NCBI GenBank assembly: GCA_964648795.1
Contig: CAZYMB010000007.1
Location: forward strand, 30,407 to 94,406
Length of the DNA stretch: 64,000 bases
Origin: JAHDDW01 sp964648795
Lineage (GTDB): Bacteria; Actinomycetota; Acidimicrobiia; Acidimicrobiales; SZUA-35
Direction: 5' to 3'
Shown one piece after another: positions 17,584 to 27,379 of this stretch (the stretch's first letter is position 1; the number at the start of each line of letters is the position of its first letter). The notes under the pieces are model-generated. The model was not told where the DNA came from and did not search any database. It was given only the letters and a program-made list of their open reading frames with translations. Made by a program: the position numbers and the translations under genes.

Positions 17584-19566
17584 CTAGCTGTCAATTAGAG
17601 GAATCGCCGGAAGAATGTCGGAACCCTCCGCTGATATGGCTTGCGCCTCAATTGTGACAGGTCTGCTCGCATTAACAACCAAGCTGCCACCACCGCTACC
17701 ATCGTCTGGGATTGGGAAGAACCAGCGTTCACCGTCAACAGCAGTGATATACGGATTGGCAATATCTGCACCGTTGGCTGGCTCGATTGGTTCGCCATCG
17801 ACTCCGCTACGAACTGTTATCTGGGTTCCGTTTGTGGGAGCAAAGACTGTGATCCAAGAAGAGCTGTCAGAGAATACCGGCGTCCATGGCACAACCCAGG
17901 ACTCAAGAGGCCCAAAGTCAATGCCACCAGACGTCATAAGACCAGCAGACGCAGAATTAGGCGATGTATCATCGACATCGGCAGGCAGGGCCTCAAAGGC
18001 ATCTCCCACTTCGGGTTCTGGCTCAGCCAGAAGATCGCCCACATCTATCTCTTGAGAGTTAGTTACTCTCTCGGCAAACTGCCAACGTTCTGATAACACT
18101 GGGAGATCATTCAGTGAGACAACTTCAACCGTAAAATCGACTGGCAAAACAAAACCCAGCCGGCGAGACTCGGCCACAAGGTCCACAACAGAAACCCCCA
18201 GGGGTGTCACATCTCGTTCGATCGGCACAAAGATACTCTCACGCAAACCAGTATTGGTAGGCCAAATTTCTATCTGGACTCTAGAACTCCTACGAGTTAG
18301 TATTTGTGGGTTCACTTCATCTAAGACCGCATCAACTACTAGTTGAGCAGCTGCAATTCGAGTAGCTTCTTCTATTTCCTCTTCGTCTGCATCATCTTCA
18401 ACTTCGGCTTCAACAGATTCAAAATCGAGGCCTTGAAAGAAATCATCACTAAGACTTGGGCCAAAATCAAGATCTAGTTCGTCGAGAAGTGAGTCAGCAA
18501 TTCCTTCAGGACTCAAAGATGCTATATTTTCGACAAAGTCACGTCCCGGGCTCAGCTGCAGACCAGGGTCTCTAGGATTAAATACGGTAACTAAGTGAGT
18601 TGAGTTCTCGTTTACACGGCCAGAGGTAAAGATCCACTCATTCTGAGGAGCTCTAACCCCTAACTGAAGGCTGGCTCCGGTGACTGCTATATCATTGTCC
18701 TCAGCATCCTCGTCGGCCGCCTCTTCATCGGCATCCTCATCGACTGCCTCATCAGACTCCTCAGCATCGCCTGCCAAATCATCTTCCAAGCCATCTAGCA
18801 AGGCTGCCAAGTCCTCGTCCACTATCTGAAGGCGTTCAGCAATAATTCGACCTCCACGACTTTGAATAGTTATAGGAATCTGATCGATTTCCGCAAAACC
18901 AGTTTCCTGGCTGAAATCAATCTGAAAAACTGAGTTACCAAACAATGTCAAGCCTTCGAACTCACTACTGCTGTTCCCTCGATGGGGAATTATGTCGATT
19001 GAAACATCCTCGTCGAAAGGATTCATCAGAGTAATGATGTTCGATCCGTCTCCAGTGTTTCTACCTGAACCGAAATGCCAAACTTCAGAGGCTTGGGTTC
19101 CGCAAGCACCATAGGCAACACCAGATCCTGTTGTGTTCGAGTGAGAAACAACAGCATTACCTCTAGTAATTCGGACCACCATGCCTGCCAGATCATCGAG
19201 GTCATCTTCACTTGGAGGGTCAAGCTCTGCAGCATCAATGGTCGTGCTCTCCCCTGGTTCAAGTTGGAGTTCACGACTCGCCCCACGACCTTCCTCTGTC
19301 AATACAGTGGCAACAGCGGTAGCACTTTCTTCTACAGAGATGTTTGCTATTTGAACGCTTTGATCTGCAACACCATCTTCTGATCTGGTACCTGAAGGAC
19401 AGAACCAAGCCGAATCTACGGCCGACTCAGGATCTAGCGGTAAGGAAAAGTTAGGCAGTGCAACATCTGTCTGGTCGTTTTCTGAGTCATTGTTTAATCG
19501 CCGTTCACCAACGAACAACGTTGCGACCAATAACACCGCAATGCCGACACGGATCAGATACTTCAT
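17584..19566 (-). CDS. DUF5719 family secreted protein
   Basis: A 660-residue protein with a single N-terminal hydrophobic segment (about 4-19, IRVGIAVLLVATLFVG) and no other membrane helix, hence exported and probably anchored. The remainder is beta-rich with several copies of a pattern seen in DUF5719: a Trp-containing element such as VWHFGSGRN, EWIFTSGRVN or SWVVPWTPVF followed by a strand like IITLMNPFDEDV, HLVTVFNPRDPG or WITVFAPTNGT. A long Asp/Glu-rich insert lies at about 265-295. Its ATG overlaps the stop of the upstream GT2 gene (ATGA). In other actinobacteria DUF5719 genes also follow such GT2 proteins, suggesting a joint envelope role. Biochemical function is unknown. Confidence 0.75.
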   Translation of the reverse strand: MKYLIRVGIAVLLVATLFVGERRLNNDSENDQTDVALPNFSLPLDPESAVDSAWFCPSGTRSEDGVADQSVQIANISVEESATAVATVLTEEGRGASRELQLEPGESTTIDAAELDPPSEDDLDDLAGMVVRITRGNAVVSHSNTTGSGVAYGACGTQASEVWHFGSGRNTGDGSNIITLMNPFDEDVSIDIIPHRGNSSSEFEGLTLFGNSVFQIDFSQETGFAEIDQIPITIQSRGGRIIAERLQIVDEDLAALLDGLEDDLAGDAEESDEAVDEDADEEAADEDAEDNDIAVTGASLQLGVRAPQNEWIFTSGRVNENSTHLVTVFNPRDPGLQLSPGRDFVENIASLSPEGIADSLLDELDLDFGPSLSDDFFQGLDFESVEAEVEDDADEEEIEEATRIAAAQLVVDAVLDEVNPQILTRRSSRVQIEIWPTNTGLRESIFVPIERDVTPLGVSVVDLVAESRRLGFVLPVDFTVEVVSLNDLPVLSERWQFAERVTNSQEIDVGDLLAEPEPEVGDAFEALPADVDDTSPNSASAGLMTSGGIDFGPLESWVVPWTPVFSDSSSWITVFAPTNGTQITVRSGVDGEPIEPANGADIANPYITAVDGERWFFPIPDDGSGGGSLVVNASRPVTIEAQAISAEGSDILPAIPLIDS

Positions 19567-22500
19567 GATTCATTACCCACTCTAGTCTGAGCCACACTTA
19601 TTGCAGAAGCGATGAGAACAAGCTGAATTAGAATAAAGATGGCACGCGGGAACAATGCCGAATGATCTAGCTCGGCTAGCCCCCCTGTTCCAGCCGATAT
19701 GTTAATTTGACCGTCGAAGCCAGCGGTTAAATCGTTGTCGATACCGGAGAGGTCAAACCCTGGAGCGGGCAGCGCTATGTATGCAGCAATATCAGCTGGG
19801 ATATCTACCGTCCATGAACCAGGGCGACCAACTCTTGGTATGACCGAGATAGGTTCTGCTGCCAGGTCGACCTCTAACTGATCCGTAACAGATCTTGCGT
19901 CAGCGTCACCTGGATTTTGGAAAGCTGCACCAAGCCCACCGGAAGCAGTGTTCTGGTAAATGGTGAACGCACCGTTACCAGACCTATCAAGTCTTAAATC
20001 AACTTGTCTTTCCAGGGCCGCCGTTATCACTGGATCAGCTGGATTAATTGTGTATTGCCTTGCAATCTGCTCTGCCACTACGACGAAATCTACTCCGTAG
20101 CTTGCGGTCAGCTGCCCTAAACTTGATGTTCCGCCCGAAGTAGCTAGGTCAAGGTATTGTCCAACTGCATCAGTGTTACCAACAGGACCGGGAACCCAAT
20201 TATTGCGAACATCAACCGCCGCATCAGTCAAAGCGTATGGCAAGCCGTTCGGCGTCTCATAGCTATCGACAGGTATCACTGAAGGGTTCCCGAGCCAGAG
20301 GATCCGGCCAGTGGTCAAAACCTCGTCATCGTCTGGGATGCTCGAGAATAGGCTTGCCGCTGTTGTTCGCCTCGGGCTCTCTGGAATTCCCCACCTACCA
20401 GAACCAATCGTACTTAAACCACCCAATAGAACTAAAACAAGACCTAGCACGCCGACTCCGAGTGACAAGTAACGCATTCGAGAGACAGACTTTGAAAAAG
20501 CTGTTTCATATTGCGTTGCCCCGGCGCCAACAGCAAGAATCAGGCCTGTTAAAACAACTGAGAGCATTATCTCGTTAGAAGGCAGCGCAAACGGAAGCAT
20601 CTCCTGAGACTCAAGCCACAGCAGACCCCAACCTGCTACCGCCAAGGCCCAACCCAGTACCACTAATTGCATTGATTCCGATTTGATTGCTATCAGTGCA
20701 GCAATTGCAAACAAAGTTATAACTAGTCCAGAAATAACTAGAAGATTGCCTGTGATATCGAAAAGGCTTCCACCATCTTGTCCAGCAACCCCAAGCCCAG
20801 TCGCTTCCGCGACGTTAAATGAAATCAAATCGAACAGCGAAAAGTTTCTGGCCTCAGATGACTTGGAACCTACTAACCAGTCCCAATCAAAGTTGGTCAA
20901 AATATCAAGACTCCATGGGAAGTGAAGAACAGGCGGGACAATAACAGCCGCAACACCACCAAGAACAATGGATTTCAAGTTCTTTGTTTCGTATAGCGAT
21001 GCAAAGCCCACACACGCAATGACCAAGACTCCGACGACAACCACTGCTGGCGCAAGAGTGCTTACGACCGCAATTAGGAACCCGTATCTCAATATGTTTA
21101 CAGAGTCTGTTCTTTGGGTGTAGAAAGTATCTTCCGTATTCGTTCTATTAGAGAATGGTGCTACGCCAGCTAACTTGAGAGCCGAGGTAGCTATATAAGG
21201 TAGTGAAGCCCAAATGATCAGCGATTCCCATCTACCTGCACTTAACATAGCAAAGACAATAGGGTTTAGAACGTACAGTGCCCCCGATATTGACTGCAAG
21301 CGAGGGCTCACATATGGCCTCGCAAGACGAGAGCCGCCCCAATAGCCAATAAGCAATGGAACAAAAACTAACAATCGATCGAACAACCCCGGAGCGAAGA
21401 AGAATAGACCTCTTATCGAACCTAGTACAACGAAAGCTAATGGAGCATTTGCCTCACCACCGGCACCAGCTGTCCGGAAACCCGAAAACCATTCGCGAAC
21501 TAATCCAAGAGAGTTACGCATTGCTGGGATTTCACCAAACACTTGGTAAGAGTCGAGCAGAATCCCACGAGAACCAATTGTTAGGATCGCCATAACTAAG
21601 ACGAATACAACAACTGAGTGCACCGATGATGACGAATCAACCTTGAGTTGAGAGGCTGACAGAACAGAATCTAGTCTTGTCTGCCCGGCCTCGAATTTGT
21701 TGCGCCAAAATTCTGAAAGCTGCGCAGAGCCACCAACTTGCTTCTTGCGGATCTGACGGTCTGTGACTTTTCTGATTTTAGTTAGCTGGTTTCGCCTGGC
21801 ACCGACTGAGCCAATAGAAGAGAGGTTCCAAAACAATGCTGAGAAGAGATCCGCTGCCTGGCGCCTTCGACCACTAAACAGGGCATAAAGCGCCTCGAAT
21901 ATGATCAATAATATGGCTAGAGGGATAGTTGTCAACCTTGAAGATAGCGTCGAGTTTGTTAGCAAAGTTCGCAAGCGATGACGTGTGCGCATCCTACGTT
22001 TTTGACTATTGATGACTCTTTGGTCGGCTGACTCAATGTGCTTGGCTTTGGCATCAGGAACTACTCTTACCCGTGCGCCAACGGCATGCGCACGCCAACA
22101 GATGTCTAGGTCTTCCCCCATAAAGGAGATTCCTTCATCAAAGCCACCGACTGCCTTTAATAGGTCTGCCCTGATGAGTTGCACTCCGCCTGGGATATAG
22201 AACATGTCCCGAGCCGAATCATACTGTTGCTGGTCGAATTCACCGCGATCAATTTGATCTACGGAGACACCAAAACGATCGGCTCCCATTCCGACTTGAA
22301 GGAGCTTTCTAGGGTCGTCCCATTCAACAAGCTTTGGTCCGACGATTCCTGCGTTAGATTTGTATAGCTCGTCCATCAAACTTGAAACACAGCTCTTTTC
22401 CAGGACAACATCGTCGTGACAGAACAACAGAAACGGGGTTCCGCTAACTAAGTCGAGGGCCTGATTCGCCCCGACGCTCCAGCCGGGGTCACCGGCGATT

Positions 22501-22748
22501 CTATGGATATATGCTTCAGGAAGAGAAGATGCAACTCGAGAAGCAATGGGGTCCTGCGACCCAGCATCCACAACAAGCACTGACATATTTTCATAATCTT
22601 GCTCAGCCAGAGAGTGCAACATATCAGCAAACCATGGACCAGGGTCTTTCGACACCACGACTGCGACGACTGCAGGTACGTCGAAGTCCTCTGAGGACTC
22701 AGAGTCTCCGGCGAGTTTCTTCTGTGATGCAGTCTGACTAGCGACCAT
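19563..22748 (-). CDS. GT2 glycosyltransferase fused to large membrane domain
   Basis: Residues about 25-255 are a GT2 glycosyltransferase: VPAVVAVVVSKDPGPWFADM at the start, VVDAGSQDP, GWSVGANQALD, the metal site FCHDDVVL, and GFDEGISFMGEDLDICWRAH, the acceptor/base motif. After a basic linker come roughly a dozen membrane helices (about 270-790), an extracytoplasmic domain (about 800-1020) and a final helix (IFILIQLVLIASAISVAQTR). With 1061 residues it fits the actinobacterial GT2-plus-membrane class often encoded before DUF5719. It likely glycosylates an envelope or exported acceptor. ATG start at 22748. Sugar and acceptor cannot be read from the sequence. Confidence 0.8.
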   Translation of the reverse strand: MVASQTASQKKLAGDSESSEDFDVPAVVAVVVSKDPGPWFADMLHSLAEQDYENMSVLVVDAGSQDPIASRVASSLPEAYIHRIAGDPGWSVGANQALDLVSGTPFLLFCHDDVVLEKSCVSSLMDELYKSNAGIVGPKLVEWDDPRKLLQVGMGADRFGVSVDQIDRGEFDQQQYDSARDMFYIPGGVQLIRADLLKAVGGFDEGISFMGEDLDICWRAHAVGARVRVVPDAKAKHIESADQRVINSQKRRMRTRHRLRTLLTNSTLSSRLTTIPLAILLIIFEALYALFSGRRRQAADLFSALFWNLSSIGSVGARRNQLTKIRKVTDRQIRKKQVGGSAQLSEFWRNKFEAGQTRLDSVLSASQLKVDSSSSVHSVVVFVLVMAILTIGSRGILLDSYQVFGEIPAMRNSLGLVREWFSGFRTAGAGGEANAPLAFVVLGSIRGLFFFAPGLFDRLLVFVPLLIGYWGGSRLARPYVSPRLQSISGALYVLNPIVFAMLSAGRWESLIIWASLPYIATSALKLAGVAPFSNRTNTEDTFYTQRTDSVNILRYGFLIAVVSTLAPAVVVVGVLVIACVGFASLYETKNLKSIVLGGVAAVIVPPVLHFPWSLDILTNFDWDWLVGSKSSEARNFSLFDLISFNVAEATGLGVAGQDGGSLFDITGNLLVISGLVITLFAIAALIAIKSESMQLVVLGWALAVAGWGLLWLESQEMLPFALPSNEIMLSVVLTGLILAVGAGATQYETAFSKSVSRMRYLSLGVGVLGLVLVLLGGLSTIGSGRWGIPESPRRTTAASLFSSIPDDDEVLTTGRILWLGNPSVIPVDSYETPNGLPYALTDAAVDVRNNWVPGPVGNTDAVGQYLDLATSGGTSSLGQLTASYGVDFVVVAEQIARQYTINPADPVITAALERQVDLRLDRSGNGAFTIYQNTASGGLGAAFQNPGDADARSVTDQLEVDLAAEPISVIPRVGRPGSWTVDIPADIAAYIALPAPGFDLSGIDNDLTAGFDGQINISAGTGGLAELDHSALFPRAIFILIQLVLIASAISVAQTRVGNES

Positions 22749-22864
22749 AACCTAAATAGAATTTGGCATAACTAACAGCCACCTAGGCTACTAGTAGTTA
22801 GCCCCAAAGCCTTCGAAGCAGCTATTTCATAATCAGTTGGCGAGCTGTTTAGTCCGAATAGGCC

Positions 22865-22870
22865 TATGCT
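22865..22870 (+). promoter_or_regulatory. Possible -10 for a leaderless epimerase transcript
   Basis: TATGCT ends eight bases before the GTG at 22879, the spacing expected if transcription starts at the start codon. No convincing -35 is present. No Shine-Dalgarno precedes the GTG, which supports leaderless translation. Confidence 0.35.
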
Positions 22871-22878
22871 CTAGTGTC

Positions 22879-23772
22879 GTGAAGGCCGTCGTTACCGGAG
22901 CAGCCGGTTTTGTAGGAAAACACTTGGTAGAGCATCTCACTAAGTCAGGTGACGACGTAATTGGGTTAGATAAAAAAAGAGGCCCTGATCTTTGTAGTGC
23001 CGAAGAATGGAAAACCCTAGAATCACTCTCTGGAGTAGACGTTTTATATCATCTCGCAGGCTGGAGCAGCGTTGGAAGAAGCTGGGACGAACCAGCTTCC
23101 GTATTTGATGTAAATGTAACGGGCACAGCCAATGTGCTCGAAGCAGCCCGAAATTTCCAAGTTGGAACCGTCGTTCTAGTTTCAAGCGCAGAAGTATACG
23201 AAGCAAGTAGCAACGAGCCCTTAGAAGAGACCGCCTTGCTAGCTCCAAGCTCGCCTTATGCTGCTTCGAAAATTGCTGCTGAATTGCTAGGAGAGTTCTA
23301 CGCTGACAAATACAACCAACGCGTTGTGATTGCCAGGCCGTTTAATCAAATTGGCCCAGGACAGCTTAGTGACTTTGTTATCCCGTCTTTCGCTCAACAA
23401 ATAGTGGATATAGAGTCCGGTCAAGCAACAGGTTTACGACATGGCAACCTAGACGCAATCAGAGACTTTACAGATGTGAGAGATGCTGTCGAGGCTTACC
23501 GTTTACTTGCTCAACATGGAGTCTCTGGTGAGGCGTACAACATTTGTTCTCAAAAGAACTTCTCTATTGCAGATCTTCTAAAGAAGCTAACGAGTCTTTC
23601 GACAACCGAAATCAGAACCGAGCTAGACCCCGAACGAAACAGACCATCAGATTGCCCAATCAAGTTAGGTTCGCTCGAAAAGACAACCCAAGCTACTGGC
23701 TGGGCTCCCACAACAGACCTAGTCGATACTCTTGCCGATGTACTGACCGAAGCACGCAACAATCAACTCTAA
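22879..23772 (+). CDS. NAD-dependent epimerase/dehydratase (extended SDR)
   Basis: A 297-residue extended short-chain dehydrogenase/reductase acting on nucleotide sugars. The Rossmann motif VTGAAGFVGKHL is at the very N-terminus, the catalytic site is SSAEVYE...PYAASKIAAEL with YxxxK at about 130-134, and RPFNQIGPGQ and RDFTDVRDAVEAYRLL are typical of GDP-6-deoxy-mannose reductase and related enzymes. The frame is open upstream to 22837, but the GTG at 22879 places the Rossmann strand correctly and is used here. It may act on sugars supplied through manB. The stop overlaps that of leuB by four bases on the opposite strand. Confidence 0.85.
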   Translation: MKAVVTGAAGFVGKHLVEHLTKSGDDVIGLDKKRGPDLCSAEEWKTLESLSGVDVLYHLAGWSSVGRSWDEPASVFDVNVTGTANVLEAARNFQVGTVVLVSSAEVYEASSNEPLEETALLAPSSPYAASKIAAELLGEFYADKYNQRVVIARPFNQIGPGQLSDFVIPSFAQQIVDIESGQATGLRHGNLDAIRDFTDVRDAVEAYRLLAQHGVSGEAYNICSQKNFSIADLLKKLTSLSTTEIRTELDPERNRPSDCPIKLGSLEKTTQATGWAPTTDLVDTLADVLTEARNNQL

Positions 23773-24743
23773 GACAATGCTCCAACAACACTTTGGCCTA
23801 TTTCGGTGGTCGTGTCACCGCTAGCCTGATGGCAGGCTTTGTCGACTCGTTCAGCTTGCCCAGCAAAGCCTAGAAACTCAAGCATGAGAGCCAACGATCT
23901 AATCGCCGCTACTGGGTTTGCCTTGTTCTGTCCGGCTATGTCCGGAGCCGAACCGTGAACTGGTTCGAACATTGAAGGACCAGTCCTATCGGGGTTAAGG
24001 TTTGCTGAGGCTGCAGAACCGATTCCTCCACTAACCGCTCCGGCTAGATCAGTAATAATATCTCCGAATAGGTTGTCGGTAACGATTACGTCGTAGGTAC
24101 CAGGGTTCTCTACCATGTGGATACACGCCGCATCCACATGATGATAATTAGTCTCCACACCTGGAAACTCTTTTGAAACTTCTTCAAATGTCCTATTCCA
24201 CAAGTCCCCTGAATAGTTGAGAACATTCGTCTTATGAACGAGATGCAACTTGTTAGAACGTTGCGCTGCCAACCCAAACGCGTAGCGAATGCAACGCTCA
24301 ACGCCAAACCTAGTGTTAACTGATCCTTGAGTGGCGACTTCTTTTGGAGTCCCTTTTCGCAGCACCCCTCCCTCTCCTACATAAGCTCCTTCGGTGTTTT
24401 CTCTGACAACCACAAAGTCATGACCCTTGCCTTCGGTTGAGACAAACGGCCTTTGATTAACATAAAGGTCCAAATCAAAACGCATCTTGAGTAACAACTC
24501 ACGCTCTATAAGTCCTGGCTCAACTTCGGGATGCCCAACTGCGCCCAATAAGATTGCATCGAAAGACTTCCATTCAGCCAGCACCTCGTCACTAAGAATG
24601 AAGCCATCATTAAGATAGCGACTGCCACCCAACTCGTATTCTGTGATATCCAAGTCCAAGTCCAAAACAGACAATACCGCCAAAGCCTGATCTACTACCT
24701 CAGGACCTATACCGTCGCCCTTAACTACTGCTACTTTGCTCAA
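23769..24743 (-). CDS. leuB: 3-isopropylmalate dehydrogenase
   Basis: LeuB oxidatively decarboxylates 3-isopropylmalate in leucine synthesis. The protein (324 residues) is of the short actinobacterial type. Visible family parts are VKGDGIGPEVVDQAL, the LLLKMRFDLDLYVNQRP substrate segment, VVVRENTEGAYVGEGG, VHKTNVL, the metal/NAD region VTDNLFGDIITDLAG and MFEPVHGSAPDIAGQNKANP. The Leu-rich RELLLKMR loop favours isopropylmalate over isocitrate or tartrate. The start is TTG at 24743 with GGAG eight bases upstream. leuCD lie about 1.2 kb away on the other strand, so the pathway genes are near but not one operon. Confidence 0.9.
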   Translation of the reverse strand: MSKVAVVKGDGIGPEVVDQALAVLSVLDLDLDITEYELGGSRYLNDGFILSDEVLAEWKSFDAILLGAVGHPEVEPGLIERELLLKMRFDLDLYVNQRPFVSTEGKGHDFVVVRENTEGAYVGEGGVLRKGTPKEVATQGSVNTRFGVERCIRYAFGLAAQRSNKLHLVHKTNVLNYSGDLWNRTFEEVSKEFPGVETNYHHVDAACIHMVENPGTYDVIVTDNLFGDIITDLAGAVSGGIGSAASANLNPDRTGPSMFEPVHGSAPDIAGQNKANPVAAIRSLALMLEFLGFAGQAERVDKACHQASGDTTTEIGQSVVGALS

Positions 24744-24859
24744 ATTTATTGCTCCAAACCAACTTTTTTAGCTGTTTTAGCGGATCAAAGACCCAAGTTT
24801 ATTTTTTCTGATTAACTTTCATGCTTTCTAGGCCGAATATTCATCTAGAAGAAGTACAC

Positions 24860-25432
24860 ATGTCAAACCTTGAACAACAACCAACCAAGAATCTGAACAC
24901 GCACACTAGTAAAGCTGACTATAGCAGCGACAACTGGGAGGAACGGGTTGCAGATCTTGAGGAAGAAAAACAAGTCTTTGAATTCCCTCGAAGGAAAGGG
25001 TCTAAGATTCCGGCCGGACGAGGCAACGACTTAATCTCTATCATCTTGGGTGGGGTATTCGCAGCAGGAGTTGTAGGAACCGGTTGGTTTGTATTCTTTT
25101 TCAACGGCTGGTTCAATTATCCGTGGTTTGCAATCATACTTGCTGCAGCTACCTTATTCGGCGTCAAAGCATCCTCAGATGGAACCCAACGAATGGATAC
25201 CGGCGTAGCGGTAATCATCTACCTCTTGGCTCTGATAACTGTGTTGGGTTTGATTACATATCACAGCTCTCTCGCAATACAGAACGAGGGTTTCAGTTTC
25301 GCCCTATTTGAAGATGAACTTATCCGAACTCACTTCGAACGACGATCTAACCTCTTCTGGTACCTAGGCGGACTCGCCCTAGTCGCAATATTTGGGGCAT
25401 TCAGCCGAAAGCCTGCTCAATACAGAAGTTAA
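24860..25432 (+). CDS. Four-helix membrane protein of unknown function
   Basis: A 190-residue protein with a charged, Asn/Gln-rich cytoplasmic N-terminus of about 65 residues and four predicted membrane helices (IISIILGGVFAAGVVGTGWF, YPWFAIILAAATLFGV, TGVAVIIYLLALITVLGLIT, FWYLGGLALVAIFGAF). No catalytic motif was recognised. The ATG at 24860 is preferred over an in-frame ATG at 24821 because of a purine stretch (AGAAGAAG) upstream and because the longer N-terminus lacks any feature. The gene runs towards greA and they may be co-transcribed. Confidence 0.6.
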   Translation: MSNLEQQPTKNLNTHTSKADYSSDNWEERVADLEEEKQVFEFPRRKGSKIPAGRGNDLISIILGGVFAAGVVGTGWFVFFFNGWFNYPWFAIILAAATLFGVKASSDGTQRMDTGVAVIIYLLALITVLGLITYHSSLAIQNEGFSFALFEDELIRTHFERRSNLFWYLGGLALVAIFGAFSRKPAQYRS

Positions 25433-25463
25433 ATTGTCGAGTCTTTCAGCTAGGCTCTTAACC

Positions 25464-25931
25464 GTGGCAAATACTACTCAATTATCCCAAGAAGCCTTCG
25501 ACCGTTTGTCTGCTGAACACCTTGATTTAACTTCAAGGGGCAGAATCGAGATCGCCAAAAAAATCGAGACTGCACGTGAGCTCGGCGACCTTAGCGAGAA
25601 TGGTGATTACCATGCAGCCAAAGAAGAACAAGGCAAGATGGAAGGGCGCATCGCCCAGCTTGCAGGTCTAATCGAAAACGCTGAAATTGTACAAGTAGAC
25701 GACAGTGGCACTGTTCAAGCTGGCTGTGTTGTCAGCATTCAATATCAAGGCGATGACGAGGTCGAAAAGTACTTGATTGGTTCTATCGAAGAAGAACGCG
25801 ATGGCTTGACAGTTATGTCTCCAGGTTCACCCCTGGGCTCAACTCTGTTAGGTGCCGCCGCTGGTGACACAGTTACATTTGACTCGCCCAACGGGCCACT
25901 CAAAGTCGAAATTAAAGCGATCGAAGTCTAG
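25464..25931 (+). CDS. greA: Transcription elongation factor GreA
   Basis: GreA enters the RNA polymerase secondary channel and stimulates cleavage of backtracked transcripts. The 155-residue protein has the N-terminal coiled coil with the diagnostic tip ELGDLSENGDYHAAKEEQGKM (given here in part: DLSENGDYHAAKEEQ, about 43-57), which carries the acidic tip residues, and the C-terminal FKBP-like domain ending GDTVTFDSPNGPLKVEI. The frame is open to 25392, but the GTG at 25464 yields the standard N-terminus. No Shine-Dalgarno is present; TAGGCT at 25451-25456 lies seven bases upstream, consistent with a leaderless transcript. Confidence 0.93.
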   Translation: MANTTQLSQEAFDRLSAEHLDLTSRGRIEIAKKIETARELGDLSENGDYHAAKEEQGKMEGRIAQLAGLIENAEIVQVDDSGTVQAGCVVSIQYQGDDEVEKYLIGSIEEERDGLTVMSPGSPLGSTLLGAAAGDTVTFDSPNGPLKVEIKAIEV

Positions 25932-25975
25932 ATTCGAAGTTACTAGTACTCTTTAGGCATTCACAGGAGAGCCTA

Positions 25976-27379
25976 ATGGGACGAACTTTGTTCGAAAAAA
26001 TATGGGATACCCATGTCGTAACTTCTCGTGGAGAAGACTCGGCCTTGCTTTACATAGATCTCCACTTGATTCATGAGGTGACCTCTCCCCAGGCTTTCGA
26101 AGGTCTACGCATTAATTCCCGCAAAGTACGAAGACCCGACTTAACTCTGGCCACTGCAGATCATAACGTTCCCACAGAAAATATCGATCAAGAGATAGCA
26201 GACCCAATTAGCCGTCAACAAATCGACGCTCTTCGTTCCAACACGACCCAAGCTGGTATCGAACTCCACGATATGGGAGAACCCGGGCAAGGAATCGTGC
26301 ATGTGATTGGGCCTGAGCAAGGTCGAACCCTCCCAGGAATGACAATTGTTTGCGGTGACTCTCATACTTCTACTCATGGGGCTTTCGGAGCTTTGGCCTT
26401 CGGTATTGGCACGTCTGAAGTCGAACATGTTTTGGCTTCGCAAACCTTGCCTCAGGCTAAGCCAAAGACCATGGCTATTAACTTAGTTGGCACACCCCCT
26501 CCAGACATCACAGCCAAAGACCTCGTTTTGAAAGTGATACGAGAAATTGGAACTGGTGGTGGAGCGGGACATGTCATCGAATACCGCGGCGAGGCGTTCA
26601 CTTCATTATCGATGGAGGGCCGAATGACTGTTGCCAACATGAGTATCGAGGCTGGCGCACGTGCAGGCTTATTCGCTCCAGATCAAACAACGTTTGCATA
26701 CCTTCAGGACAAAGTCAGTATGAGCGAACCCGAATGGGAAGAAGCAGTCTCTTACTGGCGAACACTTGTCACAGACGATGACGCTGTCTTTGACAAAGTT
26801 ATAGAAATCGATGTAACTGGTCTCGAACCTCAAGTTTCTTGGGGCACTAACCCCGGACAGGCTATTGGACTATCAGAAGCAATTCCGAACCCCGATGCCA
26901 TGGAGCCAGATTTACAGTCGGCGGCCCAACAGGCTCTAACATATATGGGTCTAGAGCCTGGACAAAAAATATCAGAAGTCAAAGTAGACACCGTATTTAT
27001 TGGATCATGCACCAACTCCCGGATTGAAGACATCAGAGCCGCTGCACAAGTAGTAAAGGGACACACTATAGCCGCCGGAGTTCGAGCACTCGTTGTCCCT
27101 GGCTCGGCAGCAGTGAAGAAGCAAGCCGAACAAGAGGGCCTCGACCAAGCTTTAACTGAGGCAGGATTTGACTGGCGCCAACCAGGCTGCAGTATGTGTT
27201 TAGCAATGAACCCAGACAAGCTCACAGAAAACGAGCGATGTGCCTCAACCTCAAATCGCAACTTTGAAGGGCGTCAAGGAAAAGGCGGACGTACCCACCT
27301 AGTCTCCCCCGCTGTTGCTGCTGCGACTGCTATTGCAGGCAAATTCTGTCGGCCACAAGATCTGGGTGCAGACCTATGA
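25976..27379 (+). CDS. leuC: 3-isopropylmalate dehydratase large subunit
   Basis: LeuC with LeuD isomerises 2-isopropylmalate to 3-isopropylmalate. The 467-residue protein shows the aconitase-type [4Fe-4S] ligands in IGSCTNSR (about 345) and GCSMCLAMNPDKL (about 402), plus GDSHTSTHGAFGALAFGIGT (about 127-146) and the C-terminal ASTSNRNFEGRQGKGGRTHL. AGGAGAG sits properly before the ATG. The stop overlaps the leuD ATG (ATGA), giving the standard coupled leuCD pair. Upstream greA is close (44 bases) and could share transcription. Confidence 0.96.
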   Translation: MGRTLFEKIWDTHVVTSRGEDSALLYIDLHLIHEVTSPQAFEGLRINSRKVRRPDLTLATADHNVPTENIDQEIADPISRQQIDALRSNTTQAGIELHDMGEPGQGIVHVIGPEQGRTLPGMTIVCGDSHTSTHGAFGALAFGIGTSEVEHVLASQTLPQAKPKTMAINLVGTPPPDITAKDLVLKVIREIGTGGGAGHVIEYRGEAFTSLSMEGRMTVANMSIEAGARAGLFAPDQTTFAYLQDKVSMSEPEWEEAVSYWRTLVTDDDAVFDKVIEIDVTGLEPQVSWGTNPGQAIGLSEAIPNPDAMEPDLQSAAQQALTYMGLEPGQKISEVKVDTVFIGSCTNSRIEDIRAAAQVVKGHTIAAGVRALVVPGSAAVKKQAEQEGLDQALTEAGFDWRQPGCSMCLAMNPDKLTENERCASTSNRNFEGRQGKGGRTHLVSPAVAAATAIAGKFCRPQDLGADL

